A DNA stretch of 19,808 nucleotides from Dehalococcoidia bacterium. GTDB taxonomy: Bacteria; Chloroflexota; Dehalococcoidia; GIF9; AB-539-J10. Of the stretch, positions 13,888-19,808 are shown piece after piece. The stretch spans positions 1-19,808 of the forward strand of contig JALNYR010000033.1 of assembly GCA_023229725.1 (NCBI GenBank). Direction: 5' to 3'. A model generated the notes under the pieces. The model saw only the letters and a program-made list of their open reading frames with translations, was not told the DNA's origin and did not search any database. Each line of letters starts with the position of its first letter. Position 1 is the first letter of the stretch. The position numbers and the translations under genes were made by a program.

Positions 13888-14229
13888 CTATATCTTGCCG
13901 AGCTCTTCGAGCAGCTTCACGACGCGCAGCGACTCCGCCATGCCCATCGTGCCGCCGATGGCGACAGCGACCCCCGTAACCTCAAGTATCTCCTGCGCGG
14001 TCGCGCCCGCCTCGAGCGCGCGCATCGACTGGCCGAGGATGCAGTTCGTGCAGCCCCTGCCGAGCGCGACGCCGAGCGCGATGAGCCGCTTCTGCTTCGC
14101 CGAGAGAGCGCCGTCGGCGTAGGCCTTCTCCCCGACCTTCAGCTCCGCGGCGATGGTCTCGGGCAACACGTCCTTGAACTTCCCGATGAGGCGCAGCCGT
14201 TCCTGGTTGAGTTCCATCTGTTTGTCCAT
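13888..14229 (-). CDS. Carboxymuconolactone decarboxylase-like (AhpD-fold) protein
   Basis: The 113-residue all-helical protein has the CMD signature around LIALGVALGRGCTNCILGQSMRAL. The redox pair is C60-T-N-C63. AhpD-type peroxidases have a His four residues after the second Cys; here it is Gln (Q67), so the classic proton relay is missing. Family members are 4-carboxymuconolactone decarboxylases or small thiol peroxidases. Next to a 2-keto-4-pentenoate hydratase-like gene, a role in aromatic or ring-cleavage product metabolism is plausible (inferred). AAAGGAGA upstream supports ATG 14229. It lies 51 bases after the hydratase-like gene in the same operon. Confidence 0.85.
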   Translation of the reverse strand: MDKQMELNQERLRLIGKFKDVLPETIAAELKVGEKAYADGALSAKQKRLIALGVALGRGCTNCILGQSMRALEAGATAQEILEVTGVAVAIGGTMGMAESLRVVKLLEELGKI

Positions 14230-14280
14230 GTACCTGTCTCCTTTCCCTCTTCACGATATTGCGCGACCGGCATCCGGTCG

Positions 14281-15069
14281 CTACTCGAACAGTGCCGCAA
14301 CGGTTCCGATGCGGTCGAACGTCGCCCTGAAAGACCAGCCCGCCTTGACCTCCTGGGCCGGCACAAGGCTGCCGGACATCACGAACTCCCCCTTCTTCAG
14401 GCCGATGCCGTACTGCGTGAGCTTGTTGGCCAGCCAGGCAACCGATTCCGCGGGGTTGCCCAGCACCGCCGCGCCCGCGCCGGTGCTCACGACGCTGCCA
14501 TTGCGCTCGAACACCATGCCGATGAGCCGCATGTCGAGGTCCTGCACCGGCGTGAGTCTGCCGCCGAGGATGAACACGCCCGCGGAGGCATCGTCGGAGA
14601 TGGAGTCCTTGATGTTGCTCGTCCAGGTGCGGTACCGGCTATCCACGACCTCCAGCGCCGGCAGCACTCCTTCGGTGGCCGCGAGCACCTTCGCGGCGTT
14701 GATGCCGGGCCCGACCAGGTCGTCCTTCAGCAGGAAGGCAATCTCCGGCTCTATCTTCGGCAGGATGAGGCTGCTCATCGGGATGGGCTGCCCCTCGCGG
14801 GCGACCATCGTGTTGTCGATCATGCCGTAGTCAGGTTCGGTCATGTTGAACTGGACCTGCATCGCCTTGCTCGTGAAGCCTATCTTCTTGCCGACGATGA
14901 CTATGCCCGCCTTCGTCTTGATGTCGTACGTCTTCAACTGGATGGCGTATGCGTCCTCGTAGGAGACCTCGCCGAACCGCTCGCTCAGCGGGACGATGGG
15001 CGTGTGCGTCCTCGCCGCCTCGACGAGTTCAAGTGCAACCTGTTCAATCTGCTTGCCTGTTAGTGACAT
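14281..15069 (-). CDS. 2-keto-4-pentenoate hydratase / 4-oxalocrotonate decarboxylase family protein
   Basis: The 262-residue protein belongs to the MhpD/DmpE-type branch of the FAH fold, which hydrates 2-oxopent-4-enoate or decarboxylates 4-oxalocrotonate late in meta-cleavage of aromatics. Visible family residues are K61-K62 in GKKIGFTSKAMQ, the TEPDYGMID segment, the metal ligands E107-x-E109 (EPEIAFLL) and E140 (ALEVVDSRY), and GNPAESVAWLANKL. Length is typical (~260). The ATG at 15067-15069 has AGGGAGG just upstream; an in-frame TTG at 15084 overlaps that site and is rejected. Hydratase and decarboxylase activities cannot be told apart by eye. It lies 55 bases after the MFS gene, likely in one operon with it. 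Confidence 0.87.
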   Translation of the reverse strand: MSLTGKQIEQVALELVEAARTHTPIVPLSERFGEVSYEDAYAIQLKTYDIKTKAGIVIVGKKIGFTSKAMQVQFNMTEPDYGMIDNTMVAREGQPIPMSSLILPKIEPEIAFLLKDDLVGPGINAAKVLAATEGVLPALEVVDSRYRTWTSNIKDSISDDASAGVFILGGRLTPVQDLDMRLIGMVFERNGSVVSTGAGAAVLGNPAESVAWLANKLTQYGIGLKKGEFVMSGSLVPAQEVKAGWSFRATFDRIGTVAALFE

Positions 15070-15124
15070 GCTTCCTCCCTGCAACGTTCACGTCGCGAAT
15101 AGTTGACCGTGCTGCTGATTCGGA

Positions 15125-16420
15125 CTACGCCGGCGCGTCGGTTGCGCCGGCGGCCGGCTGAACCACCCGCACGACGGCCTCACCGGCGCTTCGCACCGCG
15201 CGGCCGGAAACCCCAAGCACAACACAGCCCACGAGAGCGCCAAGCAGCATCACCTCCGGAAACGCGTACCGGCCTAGCGCCACGCCAAGATGACTCGTCA
15301 GCAGCGTGCCGGCAATCGCCCCGCTCATCTGTGTGAATCCCAGCAGCGCGGACGCCGCACCGGCGGACGCCCCGAAGGGTCGGATGGCCTCGGCGCTCGT
15401 CACCGGGATGACGATGCCCATTCCGGTGGCGTGGATGAACATGCCCACCGTCAGGGCAGCCGCGCCAAGCAGCTCCAGCCGGTAGAGGCCGAAGATGAGT
15501 GTGGCGGAGAGCAGACCGACACCGATGCCGAGCCCGACCGTCCGGCCGGCGAGTGGACCGCGCAGCATGCGGCGGGAGAGCGTCAGCCCGACGACGAAGC
15601 CGCACACCGCCAGCGGCGGCAACACACCGAACTCGCGGGGCGTAAGGCCGACGACGTTGATGGTGTAGGCAGGGCCGGCGGCGAAGAACGCAAACAGCCC
15701 GACGAAGGGGAAGGTCGAGAGAAGCGCGAAGCTGAGGAAGCGACTCGACCTCGCGATGGGCGCATAGGCGCCCGCAAGACGTACCGGGTCGAAGGGCGTC
15801 CTCGCACGGAGTGTCTCCGGCAGAAACGCGAGCAGGCTCACCAGGATGGCGAGACCGAAGGCGACCGTGATGCCGAAGTTGGCGCGCCACCCGAGCAGGT
15901 CGTTCGCGAAGCCGCCCACGGCCGGCATGAGTCCCGGCGCCAGGGCGAATGCCAGGGCGATGTCGCCGATGACGCGCGTCAGTTGCCCGCCTTCAAACAG
16001 GTCCCGGGCAACGGCACGAGACACGGTGTAGCCGGCCGAGGCGCCGACGCCCTGCAGGAACCGACCCGCGAAGAGAACGGCAGGATGCCACGAGAGCGCG
16101 CCAAGCAGGCTCCCCGCAATGAAGAGTCCCATGCCGGCGGCCAGTGTCACCCGCCGGCCTCTGCTATCGGCAATCGGCCCCGCAATCAGCTGGAACAGCG
16201 CGAACGGCACGAGGTAGGCCACTATCGTGAGCTGTACCGTGCTTTCGGCGATGCCGAGCGACCGCGACAGCTCCGGGATGGACGGCAGGTAGATGGTGGT
16301 CGAGACCTGGCCTATGGCCGCAACAGCGGCCAGGACGGCCGTCACGCGACGCGTCCGCATCTTCCGGAGGGCCGGGTCCGGCGCGCTGCGAGCCGGGGAT
16401 ACTGCACTGTGGAGACTCAC
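15125..16420 (-). CDS. MFS exporter, Bcr/CflA-type drug-resistance family
   Basis: The 431-residue membrane protein has about twelve helices and the drug:H+ antiporter layout. Motif A is seen as GPIADSRGRRVTL after helix 2; helix 1 has the Bcr/CflA-like STTIYLPSIPELSRSLG; and helix 5 carries the GVGASAGYTVSRAVARDLF antiporter region. It probably exports a toxic hydrophobic compound using the proton gradient. The start is GTG 16418-16420 with AAAGGA about 8 bases upstream; the first ~20 residues are polar and could be shorter if ATG at M21 is used. It follows the tetR gene by 89 bases. A GC hairpin (15129-15136 with 15144-15151) overlaps its last codons. Confidence 0.9.
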   Translation of the reverse strand: MSLHSAVSPARSAPDPALRKMRTRRVTAVLAAVAAIGQVSTTIYLPSIPELSRSLGIAESTVQLTIVAYLVPFALFQLIAGPIADSRGRRVTLAAGMGLFIAGSLLGALSWHPAVLFAGRFLQGVGASAGYTVSRAVARDLFEGGQLTRVIGDIALAFALAPGLMPAVGGFANDLLGWRANFGITVAFGLAILVSLLAFLPETLRARTPFDPVRLAGAYAPIARSSRFLSFALLSTFPFVGLFAFFAAGPAYTINVVGLTPREFGVLPPLAVCGFVVGLTLSRRMLRGPLAGRTVGLGIGVGLLSATLIFGLYRLELLGAAALTVGMFIHATGMGIVIPVTSAEAIRPFGASAGAASALLGFTQMSGAIAGTLLTSHLGVALGRYAFPEVMLLGALVGCVVLGVSGRAVRSAGEAVVRVVQPAAGATDAPA

Positions 16421-16509
16421 GTCTGGCGTCCTTTCTCACTCATCGGCGTGGCGGCAAGATGTCACTCACGCACACGGAAATGCACTTCAAATAGCAGCAG
16501 CGGGACAGG

Positions 16510-17097
16510 TCACGCAACGTGCGTCACCATCAATCGCCGTATCTGCTCCATCGCAGCCGGCAGGCACGGCGGGTCCGTCACCCGGCTCGCCTGCAGCGCG
16601 CCCTGGAGCGTGGACATCACCACGATCGCCTGGTCTCGCGCCTCGCCGGGAAAGGCGAAAACGCCTTTCGTCCGCCCCTCTTCGAGCAACGCCTCCCACC
16701 AGGAGAGTATGGTCGAGACAAACGACCTCGCCTCAACACGCATCGGCTCCGGCAGCGTGGCATAGTCGGTCTCGAGCGACCCGCCCATGCACACGTGGCG
16801 TTCATGTTCGAGGAGCCGCATGTGCCTCCGGAAGAACGCCTCGAGGCGCTCCACAGGCCCGGCGCCGGACGCCTCCAGCTCGCGCGCCCACTGCAGGAAG
16901 CGCTCCTGCGAGCGACGCACCACCGCCACGCCCAGGTCGCATTTGCCGGGGAAGTGGTAGTGCACCGCGGCATTCCGCACGCCCAGCGCGGAGGAGATGG
17001 CGGTGTAGCTGAACGCGCAATAGCCCCGGTCGAGCATCAGGTTCTCGGCCAGGTCGATGATGGCCGTGCGGGTGTCCTTCGGTGCAGTCTCACTCAC
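16510..17097 (-). CDS. TetR-family transcriptional regulator
   Basis: The 195-residue protein has a TetR N-terminal helix-turn-helix (~12-58, with FSYTAISSALGVRNAAVHYHFPGKCDL) and a variable helical ligand-binding domain. The first gene of its operon, it lies directly before an exporter, the usual arrangement for a repressor released by the exporter's substrate. GTG 17095-17097 is the start, with AAGGA 9 bases upstream. The promoter and an 18-bp palindrome lie just in front of it, so it very likely represses itself and the downstream genes. Confidence 0.92.
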   Translation of the reverse strand: MSETAPKDTRTAIIDLAENLMLDRGYCAFSYTAISSALGVRNAAVHYHFPGKCDLGVAVVRRSQERFLQWARELEASGAGPVERLEAFFRRHMRLLEHERHVCMGGSLETDYATLPEPMRVEARSFVSTILSWWEALLEEGRTKGVFAFPGEARDQAIVVMSTLQGALQASRVTDPPCLPAAMEQIRRLMVTHVA

Positions 17098-17111
17098 GGG
17101 ATAGCATCCTT

Positions 17112-17149
17112 ACTTACTAGATAGTAAGTGGATGCACTCCGGTTGTCAA
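17112..17149 (-). promoter_or_regulatory. Promoter with overlapping palindromic TetR operator
   Basis: On the minus strand, TTGACA (17149-17144) is followed after exactly 17 bp by TACTAT (17126-17121). A perfect inverted repeat, ACTTACTA-GA-TAGTAAGT (plus strand, 17112-17129), covers the -10 and the start-site region. Bound repressor would block polymerase. Confidence 0.75.
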
Positions 17150-17151
17150 GT

Positions 17152-17165
17152 CGGGACATGTCCCG
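17152..17165. repeat. 14-bp perfect palindrome upstream of the TetR promoter
   Basis: CGGGACATGTCCCG is a perfect dyad, 3 bp upstream of the -35 element, and borders the palindromic repeat cluster. It could be a second regulator site or part of the repeats. Confidence 0.4.
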
Positions 17166-17203
17166 CCCCACCCGCGGGCGGGCGTGGGACGTGGTGTCCG
17201 AAT

Positions 17204-17435
17204 GTAGGGGCGGACCTCGGTGTCCACCCGGAGGGCGCAACGGTCCGGTCTCACGACGTAGGGGCCGTTCGTGAACGTCCCCCAAAGGGTGGAGGTGGTG
17301 CGTGGTGACAGCAGCACTCGTTCGGCCACGGTGCGACGGGCGAGGCATGCCTCGCCCCTACAAATAGCCCCCCGGCACCCCGGTGGGCGGGCTCGCGCCA
17401 TTCCGGCGTAGGGGCCGGTCTCAGACCGGCCCGCC
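17204..17435. repeat. Cluster of four GTAGGGGC-capped palindromic repeats
   Basis: The ~400-base gap between tetR and the next gene holds four related units. GTAGGGGC begins units at 17204, 17258 and 17408, and its reverse complement ends the unit at 17354-17361. The cores are palindromes: GGAC/GTCC (17212-17225), CGTTC/GAACG (17266-17277), the 20-bp perfect GGGCGAGGCATGCCTCGCCC (17338-17357) and GGGCCGGTCT/AGACCGGCCC (17412-17432). The cap is conserved and the inner palindrome differs, which suggests a dispersed REP/MITE-like intergenic family. No gene is seen in this stretch. Confidence 0.75.
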
Positions 17436-17531
17436 GTACCGTCGCGATGCGCCCCTCGACGGCACGACACACGACAGCCAACAGGCTTGCGCGCGCATCT
17501 CCGTTCTGCAACGATACGAACTGAGGCACGC

Positions 17532-17810
17532 ATGGAAACGGCTGTCGTCGCCTTCGCCATCATGTCCGCGGCTTCGGCCGTCATAATCGCCGTCGCCGTG
17601 CTCGTCGTCCTGTCCAGGCGCTCCCACCGGCCATGGTCGAACCTCAAGCCGTGGTCAACCGCCGGCTTCCCCTGGCTGATGCTCGGCATCGCAGGGACGA
17701 TCCTCTTCGCGCTGGTCGGCCTGTCCGTCCTCCTGCCGCTCCTCATTGCGCTGGGAGGGCTGATTGCGGTGGTCGTGGGTGTGTACCGGCAGTGGAAGAA
17801 CGGCGCGTGA
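17532..17810 (+). CDS. Small membrane protein, unrecognised
   Basis: The 92-residue protein has about three hydrophobic segments: ~4-27, ~45-65 and ~66-83. A basic loop (SRRSHRPWSNLKPW) follows the first, and the tail (YRQWKNGA) is basic. I do not recognise the family. ATG 17532 is preferred over an in-frame ATG at 17487 because TGAGG lies 5 bases before it and the upstream extension is polar and unlike a membrane protein start. It stands alone after the repeat cluster and converges with the next gene. Confidence 0.6.
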   Translation: METAVVAFAIMSAASAVIIAVAVLVVLSRRSHRPWSNLKPWSTAGFPWLMLGIAGTILFALVGLSVLLPLLIALGGLIAVVVGVYRQWKNGA

Positions 17811-17864
17811 ATGCCTGACGCGGGCACGCCATCGTCCGGCCTTTCGTGACGCCCCGCTCAGCAG

Positions 17865-18389
17865 CTACAGCGGCCGTCTCAATACCAGCAGCGTGACCGG
17901 CAGCGTAACCGTCGTCATGACTATCAGGTACAAAGCAGCCCTCATGTCCCCCGTCTGGAGGACATTGCCCAGCGCGTTCATCTCCCCGTACAGCGCCGTG
18001 CCGAGCGCAAGGTAGAGCAGGTCGGACCTGCCCGCGTAGTTCCTTCGCAGGAACGCAACCGTCAAACCCACCACCACCGCCCCGAGTGCAATGAACGGCG
18101 GATAGCCGTCTTCGATGTAGAACACGAGCATGCCCATCGCCGCGATGAACAGCATGCCGCCGGCGAAGTAGAACAGTCTCCGTGCGTACGTCGCCCCCCG
18201 CAGCGCGGCAGCGCCCGACAGGATGAGCAGCAGCGCCGTCGACGCCTCTGCGGTCAGGTGAAAGGCGTACGCCACTGGTCTCTCAGCGATGTCCGTCACC
18301 TGGCCGGTGGCAAACAGGGTCGCCCATAGGCACAGGAGCAGCGCGCCGGAGATGATGCAATACAGCGCCGTCGCGCGGGTAATCCGCAT
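17865..18389 (-). CDS. Polytopic membrane protein, unrecognised
   Basis: The 174-residue protein has about six hydrophobic segments (ALYCIISGALLLCLWATLF, TALLLILSGAAAL, FYFAGGMLFIAAMGMLVFYI, FIALGAVVVGLTVAFL, LLYLALGTALYGEM, and a C-terminal TTVTLPVTLLVL). It is probably an inner-membrane protein of unknown function. The ATG at 18387-18389 has GGAGGTG just upstream; an earlier in-frame start near 18452 would translate a terminator-like hairpin and is rejected. It lies downstream of the ada gene on the same strand but is separated from it by that hairpin. Confidence 0.7.
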   Translation of the reverse strand: MRITRATALYCIISGALLLCLWATLFATGQVTDIAERPVAYAFHLTAEASTALLLILSGAAALRGATYARRLFYFAGGMLFIAAMGMLVFYIEDGYPPFIALGAVVVGLTVAFLRRNYAGRSDLLYLALGTALYGEMNALGNVLQTGDMRAALYLIVMTTVTLPVTLLVLRRPL

Positions 18390-18410
18390 GCTGCACCTCC
18401 GCCGAAAGAA

Positions 18411-18444
18411 CTCGTGGCAGGCCGGTTCGCCAGCCTGCCACGAG
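18411..18444 (-). terminator. Terminator-like hairpin after ada
   Basis: A perfect 12-bp stem, CTCGTGGCAGGC (18411-18422) with GCCTGCCACGAG (18433-18444), closes a 10-base loop. On the minus strand it is followed by TTCTTTC. It starts 10 bases after the ada stop and separates ada from the membrane-protein gene. Confidence 0.65.
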
Positions 18445-18453
18445 CATACCACG

Positions 18454-19515
18454 TCAGCGGTTCGCCTCGGGAGAGCCCTCGAGTTGCAGCAGCTTCCGCT
18501 TGCGCTCGATGCCCCAGCGGAAGCCGGCGAAACCCGGGCCCTTCGGGACGACGCGGTGACAGGGAACGACGAGCGCCACCGGGTTCGTAGCGCAGGCGCG
18601 CGCCACCGCCCGGGTCGCCGTCGGCTGCCCCAGTGCCTCCGCTACATCGCTGTAGTGCATCGTCTCCCCCACCGGTATGCGGCGCAGGAACTCCCAGACA
18701 CGTCGCTGGAAGGCGGTCGCCCTGACGTCGTACGGCAACTGCGGCCAGGGCACGTGGCCCGAGAGATACTCCACGAGGAGCTTCGTCCATGCGGCAAGCG
18801 GCCCGTCATCGCCCGACAGGTCGGCCGCTGAGAACTCCCTCCCCAACTCATCAACCAGCAGCGCAGCGTCGTCTCCCAGCTTCACCGCGCTCACGCCCCT
18901 GTCCGTCGCTGCCACGAGCAGCCAGCCCATCGCCGTCTCGGTCACGGTGTAAGCGACCCGTTGTCCCCGGCCGCGCTCGCGGTACGATTTCGGCGTCATG
19001 CCCAGGCAGCCGTTCGCACTCTCGTAGACGCGACTGCTGGAGCCATAGCCCGAGGCGTACGTCGCGTCGAGCACGCCGGCGCCGCCACGCAGCGTCTCTC
19101 TGAAGCGCTCCACCCGGTGACTGTCGGCATAGCCCTTCGGCGTGACGCCGAGCGCCTCGCGGAAGAGTCGCGTCACGGCGCTTCCGCTCATGCTTGCCAC
19201 CCGGGCAACGTCCTCAAGCGACAGCGGGTGCTCCGCCTCCTCGATGGCGCGGCACAGTGCCACGACGGTGCCGGCCGCCTCATCACGCGGGTCGCGCGCA
19301 TCCGGCCGGCAGCGCCGGCAGGGGCGGTAGCCCTTCGCCGCAAGCATCGCAGGGGAGAACGCGAACACCACGTTCTCGCGTTTCGGCTGTCGACTGGGAC
19401 AGCCCGGCCGGCAGTACACACCGGTCGTCTTCACGCCGAAGTAGAAGACGCCGTCGTATGCGGCATCGCGGTGGGCGACGGCGTTCCACAGGGAATCCTC
19501 ACGCAGGTCCTGCAT
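18454..19515 (-). CDS. ada: Ada: methylphosphotriester / O6-methylguanine-DNA methyltransferase and regulator
   Basis: The 353-residue protein has the complete Ada layout. An N-terminal zinc domain has C35, C39 (GVYCRPGCPSRQP) and C66, C69 (CRRCRP); C35 takes methyl groups from phosphotriesters. An AraC-type helix-turn-helix follows at ~100-195 (LEDVARVASMSGSAVTRLFR, GMTPKSYRERGRG). The C-terminal O6-alkylguanine methyltransferase has the active site P-C319-H-R in VVPCHRVVPKG and the typical GFRWGIERKRKLL end. In E. coli, Ada activates alkylation-repair genes once methylated. ATG 19513-19515 is preceded by GAGGAGGT and starts one base after the stop of the EamA gene, so the two are translationally coupled. 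Confidence 0.96.
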   Translation of the reverse strand: MQDLREDSLWNAVAHRDAAYDGVFYFGVKTTGVYCRPGCPSRQPKRENVVFAFSPAMLAAKGYRPCRRCRPDARDPRDEAAGTVVALCRAIEEAEHPLSLEDVARVASMSGSAVTRLFREALGVTPKGYADSHRVERFRETLRGGAGVLDATYASGYGSSSRVYESANGCLGMTPKSYRERGRGQRVAYTVTETAMGWLLVAATDRGVSAVKLGDDAALLVDELGREFSAADLSGDDGPLAAWTKLLVEYLSGHVPWPQLPYDVRATAFQRRVWEFLRRIPVGETMHYSDVAEALGQPTATRAVARACATNPVALVVPCHRVVPKGPGFAGFRWGIERKRKLLQLEGSPEANR

Positions 19516-19516
19516 C

Positions 19517-19808
19517 TCACACCTCCTCGACGTCCCGCGCAGCAAGCCGGGCGGGAGCGTTCGACTTCGTGCCGCGCAGCCGCCTCACCAACCTGCCGTC
19601 GATGATGCTCAGTCCCAGGACGATGAAGAGCATGCCGGCGACCGACGTTGAGTAGAGCGGTTCATCCAGGAAGACCGCACCGAGGATGTGCGCACTCACG
19701 GGCATGAGCAGCGTCACCAGGAGCAGGTTTGTGGCCCCTGCCGAACGCAGCACGCTGAAGTAGAGCAGGTACGCCAGCACCGTGCTCAGCAGCACCAGTC
19801 CGGAGATG
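19517..19808 (-). CDS. EamA/DMT-family transporter, C-terminal part (partial, 5' end outside window)
   Basis: The visible ~96 residues form the end of an EamA (drug/metabolite) transporter. Hydrophobic helices include STVLAYLLYFSVLRSAGAT and LLLVTLLMPVSAHILGAVFL, then the family's DEPLYSTSVAGMLFIVLGL end helix and a basic cytoplasmic tail. The frame stays open to the window edge, so the gene continues beyond 19808. Its TGA stop is one base before the ada ATG, so ada is in the same operon. Confidence 0.88.
   Translation of the reverse strand, partial: ISGLVLLSTVLAYLLYFSVLRSAGATNLLLVTLLMPVSAHILGAVFLDEPLYSTSVAGMLFIVLGLSIIDGRLVRRLRGTKSNAPARLAARDVEEV

Noticed and set aside
13798..15063. 421-codon open frame on the plus strand
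   Set aside because: It runs antisense to the CMD and hydratase-like genes, which have clear family motifs and ribosome sites. The translation is Arg/His/Leu-rich with no recognisable domain.
15129..15151. Perfect 8-bp GCCGGCGC/GCGCCGGC hairpin at the end of the MFS gene
   Set aside because: It overlaps the last codons, has no following T tract, and the next gene begins only 55 bases later, so I did not call it a terminator.
15290..16765. 491-codon open frame on the plus strand
   Set aside because: It is the antisense shadow of the MFS gene and part of tetR in high-GC DNA; the product is low-complexity and highly charged.
17204..17435. Possible CRISPR array from repeated GTAGGGGC units
   Set aside because: Units vary in spacing and orientation, the shared part is only 8 bp, and no cas gene is nearby.
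17117..17827. 236-codon minus-strand frame over the palindromic repeats
   Set aside because: It crosses the repeats and the TetR operator and has no domain or good ribosome site; the plus-strand small membrane protein explains part of it better.

Overview
The window is high-GC bacterial DNA, densely coded and arranged in short same-strand operons. Most genes have a good AGGAGG-type ribosome binding site, and several use GTG or TTG starts. Together, a QueG-like corrinoid/Fe-S protein, DUF3795 and GyrI-like small proteins, a TRAP transporter, an enolase-superfamily protein and GTAGGGGC palindromic repeats suggest an uncultured Chloroflexota (possibly Dehalococcoidia-like) genome. That placement is an inference; no rRNA or marker gene is present to prove it. 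I saw no rRNA, tRNA, CRISPR array or transposase.

Layout. 1-624 is the 3' end of serA, closed by a strong intrinsic terminator. 790-1725 is a MarR-GNAT fusion regulator. 1849-3246 is a QueG-like Fe-S protein followed by a small three-helix membrane protein. 3327-5315 (minus) carries two tandem duplicated families: DUF3795 twice, then GyrI-like twice. 5482-13065 (plus) is a catabolic-looking locus: an IclR regulator, a LeuA/HMGL-type condensing or lyase enzyme, an enolase-superfamily dehydratase, a three-part TRAP transporter (dctP, dctQ, dctM) and an NAD-dependent epimerase/dehydrogenase. 13066-13887 has no long gene but holds a structured hairpin, a small minus-strand ORF with a convincing regulatory region, and a terminator-like hairpin. 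13888-17097 (minus) reads, in transcription order, TetR, Bcr/CflA-type MFS exporter, 2-keto-4-pentenoate hydratase-like enzyme, carboxymuconolactone decarboxylase-like protein. 17130-17531 holds a cluster of palindromic repeats. The right end has two small membrane proteins, a full-length Ada repair protein and the 3' part of an EamA transporter.

How the parts may work together. The IclR locus looks like an uptake-and-degradation unit. The TRAP system would import a carboxylate, the enolase-superfamily protein would dehydrate a sugar acid or similar compound, the LeuA/HMGL-like enzyme would make or break a C-C bond of a 2-oxo acid, and the epimerase/dehydrogenase would act on a hydroxyl. The TetR-MFS-hydratase-CMD unit pairs an exporter with two enzymes typical of aromatic or keto-acid breakdown, and its promoter carries an obvious TetR-type operator.

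The least explained signals are four 11-bp-phased repeats placed like a PhoB/OmpR-family activator site in front of an unrecognised 67-residue ORF; a perfect palindrome inside the first codons of the iclR gene; a 15-bp perfect hairpin between dctP and dctQ; the paired duplications at 3327-5315; and the Fe-S protein plus small membrane protein pair, which recalls rdhA-rdhB architecture.
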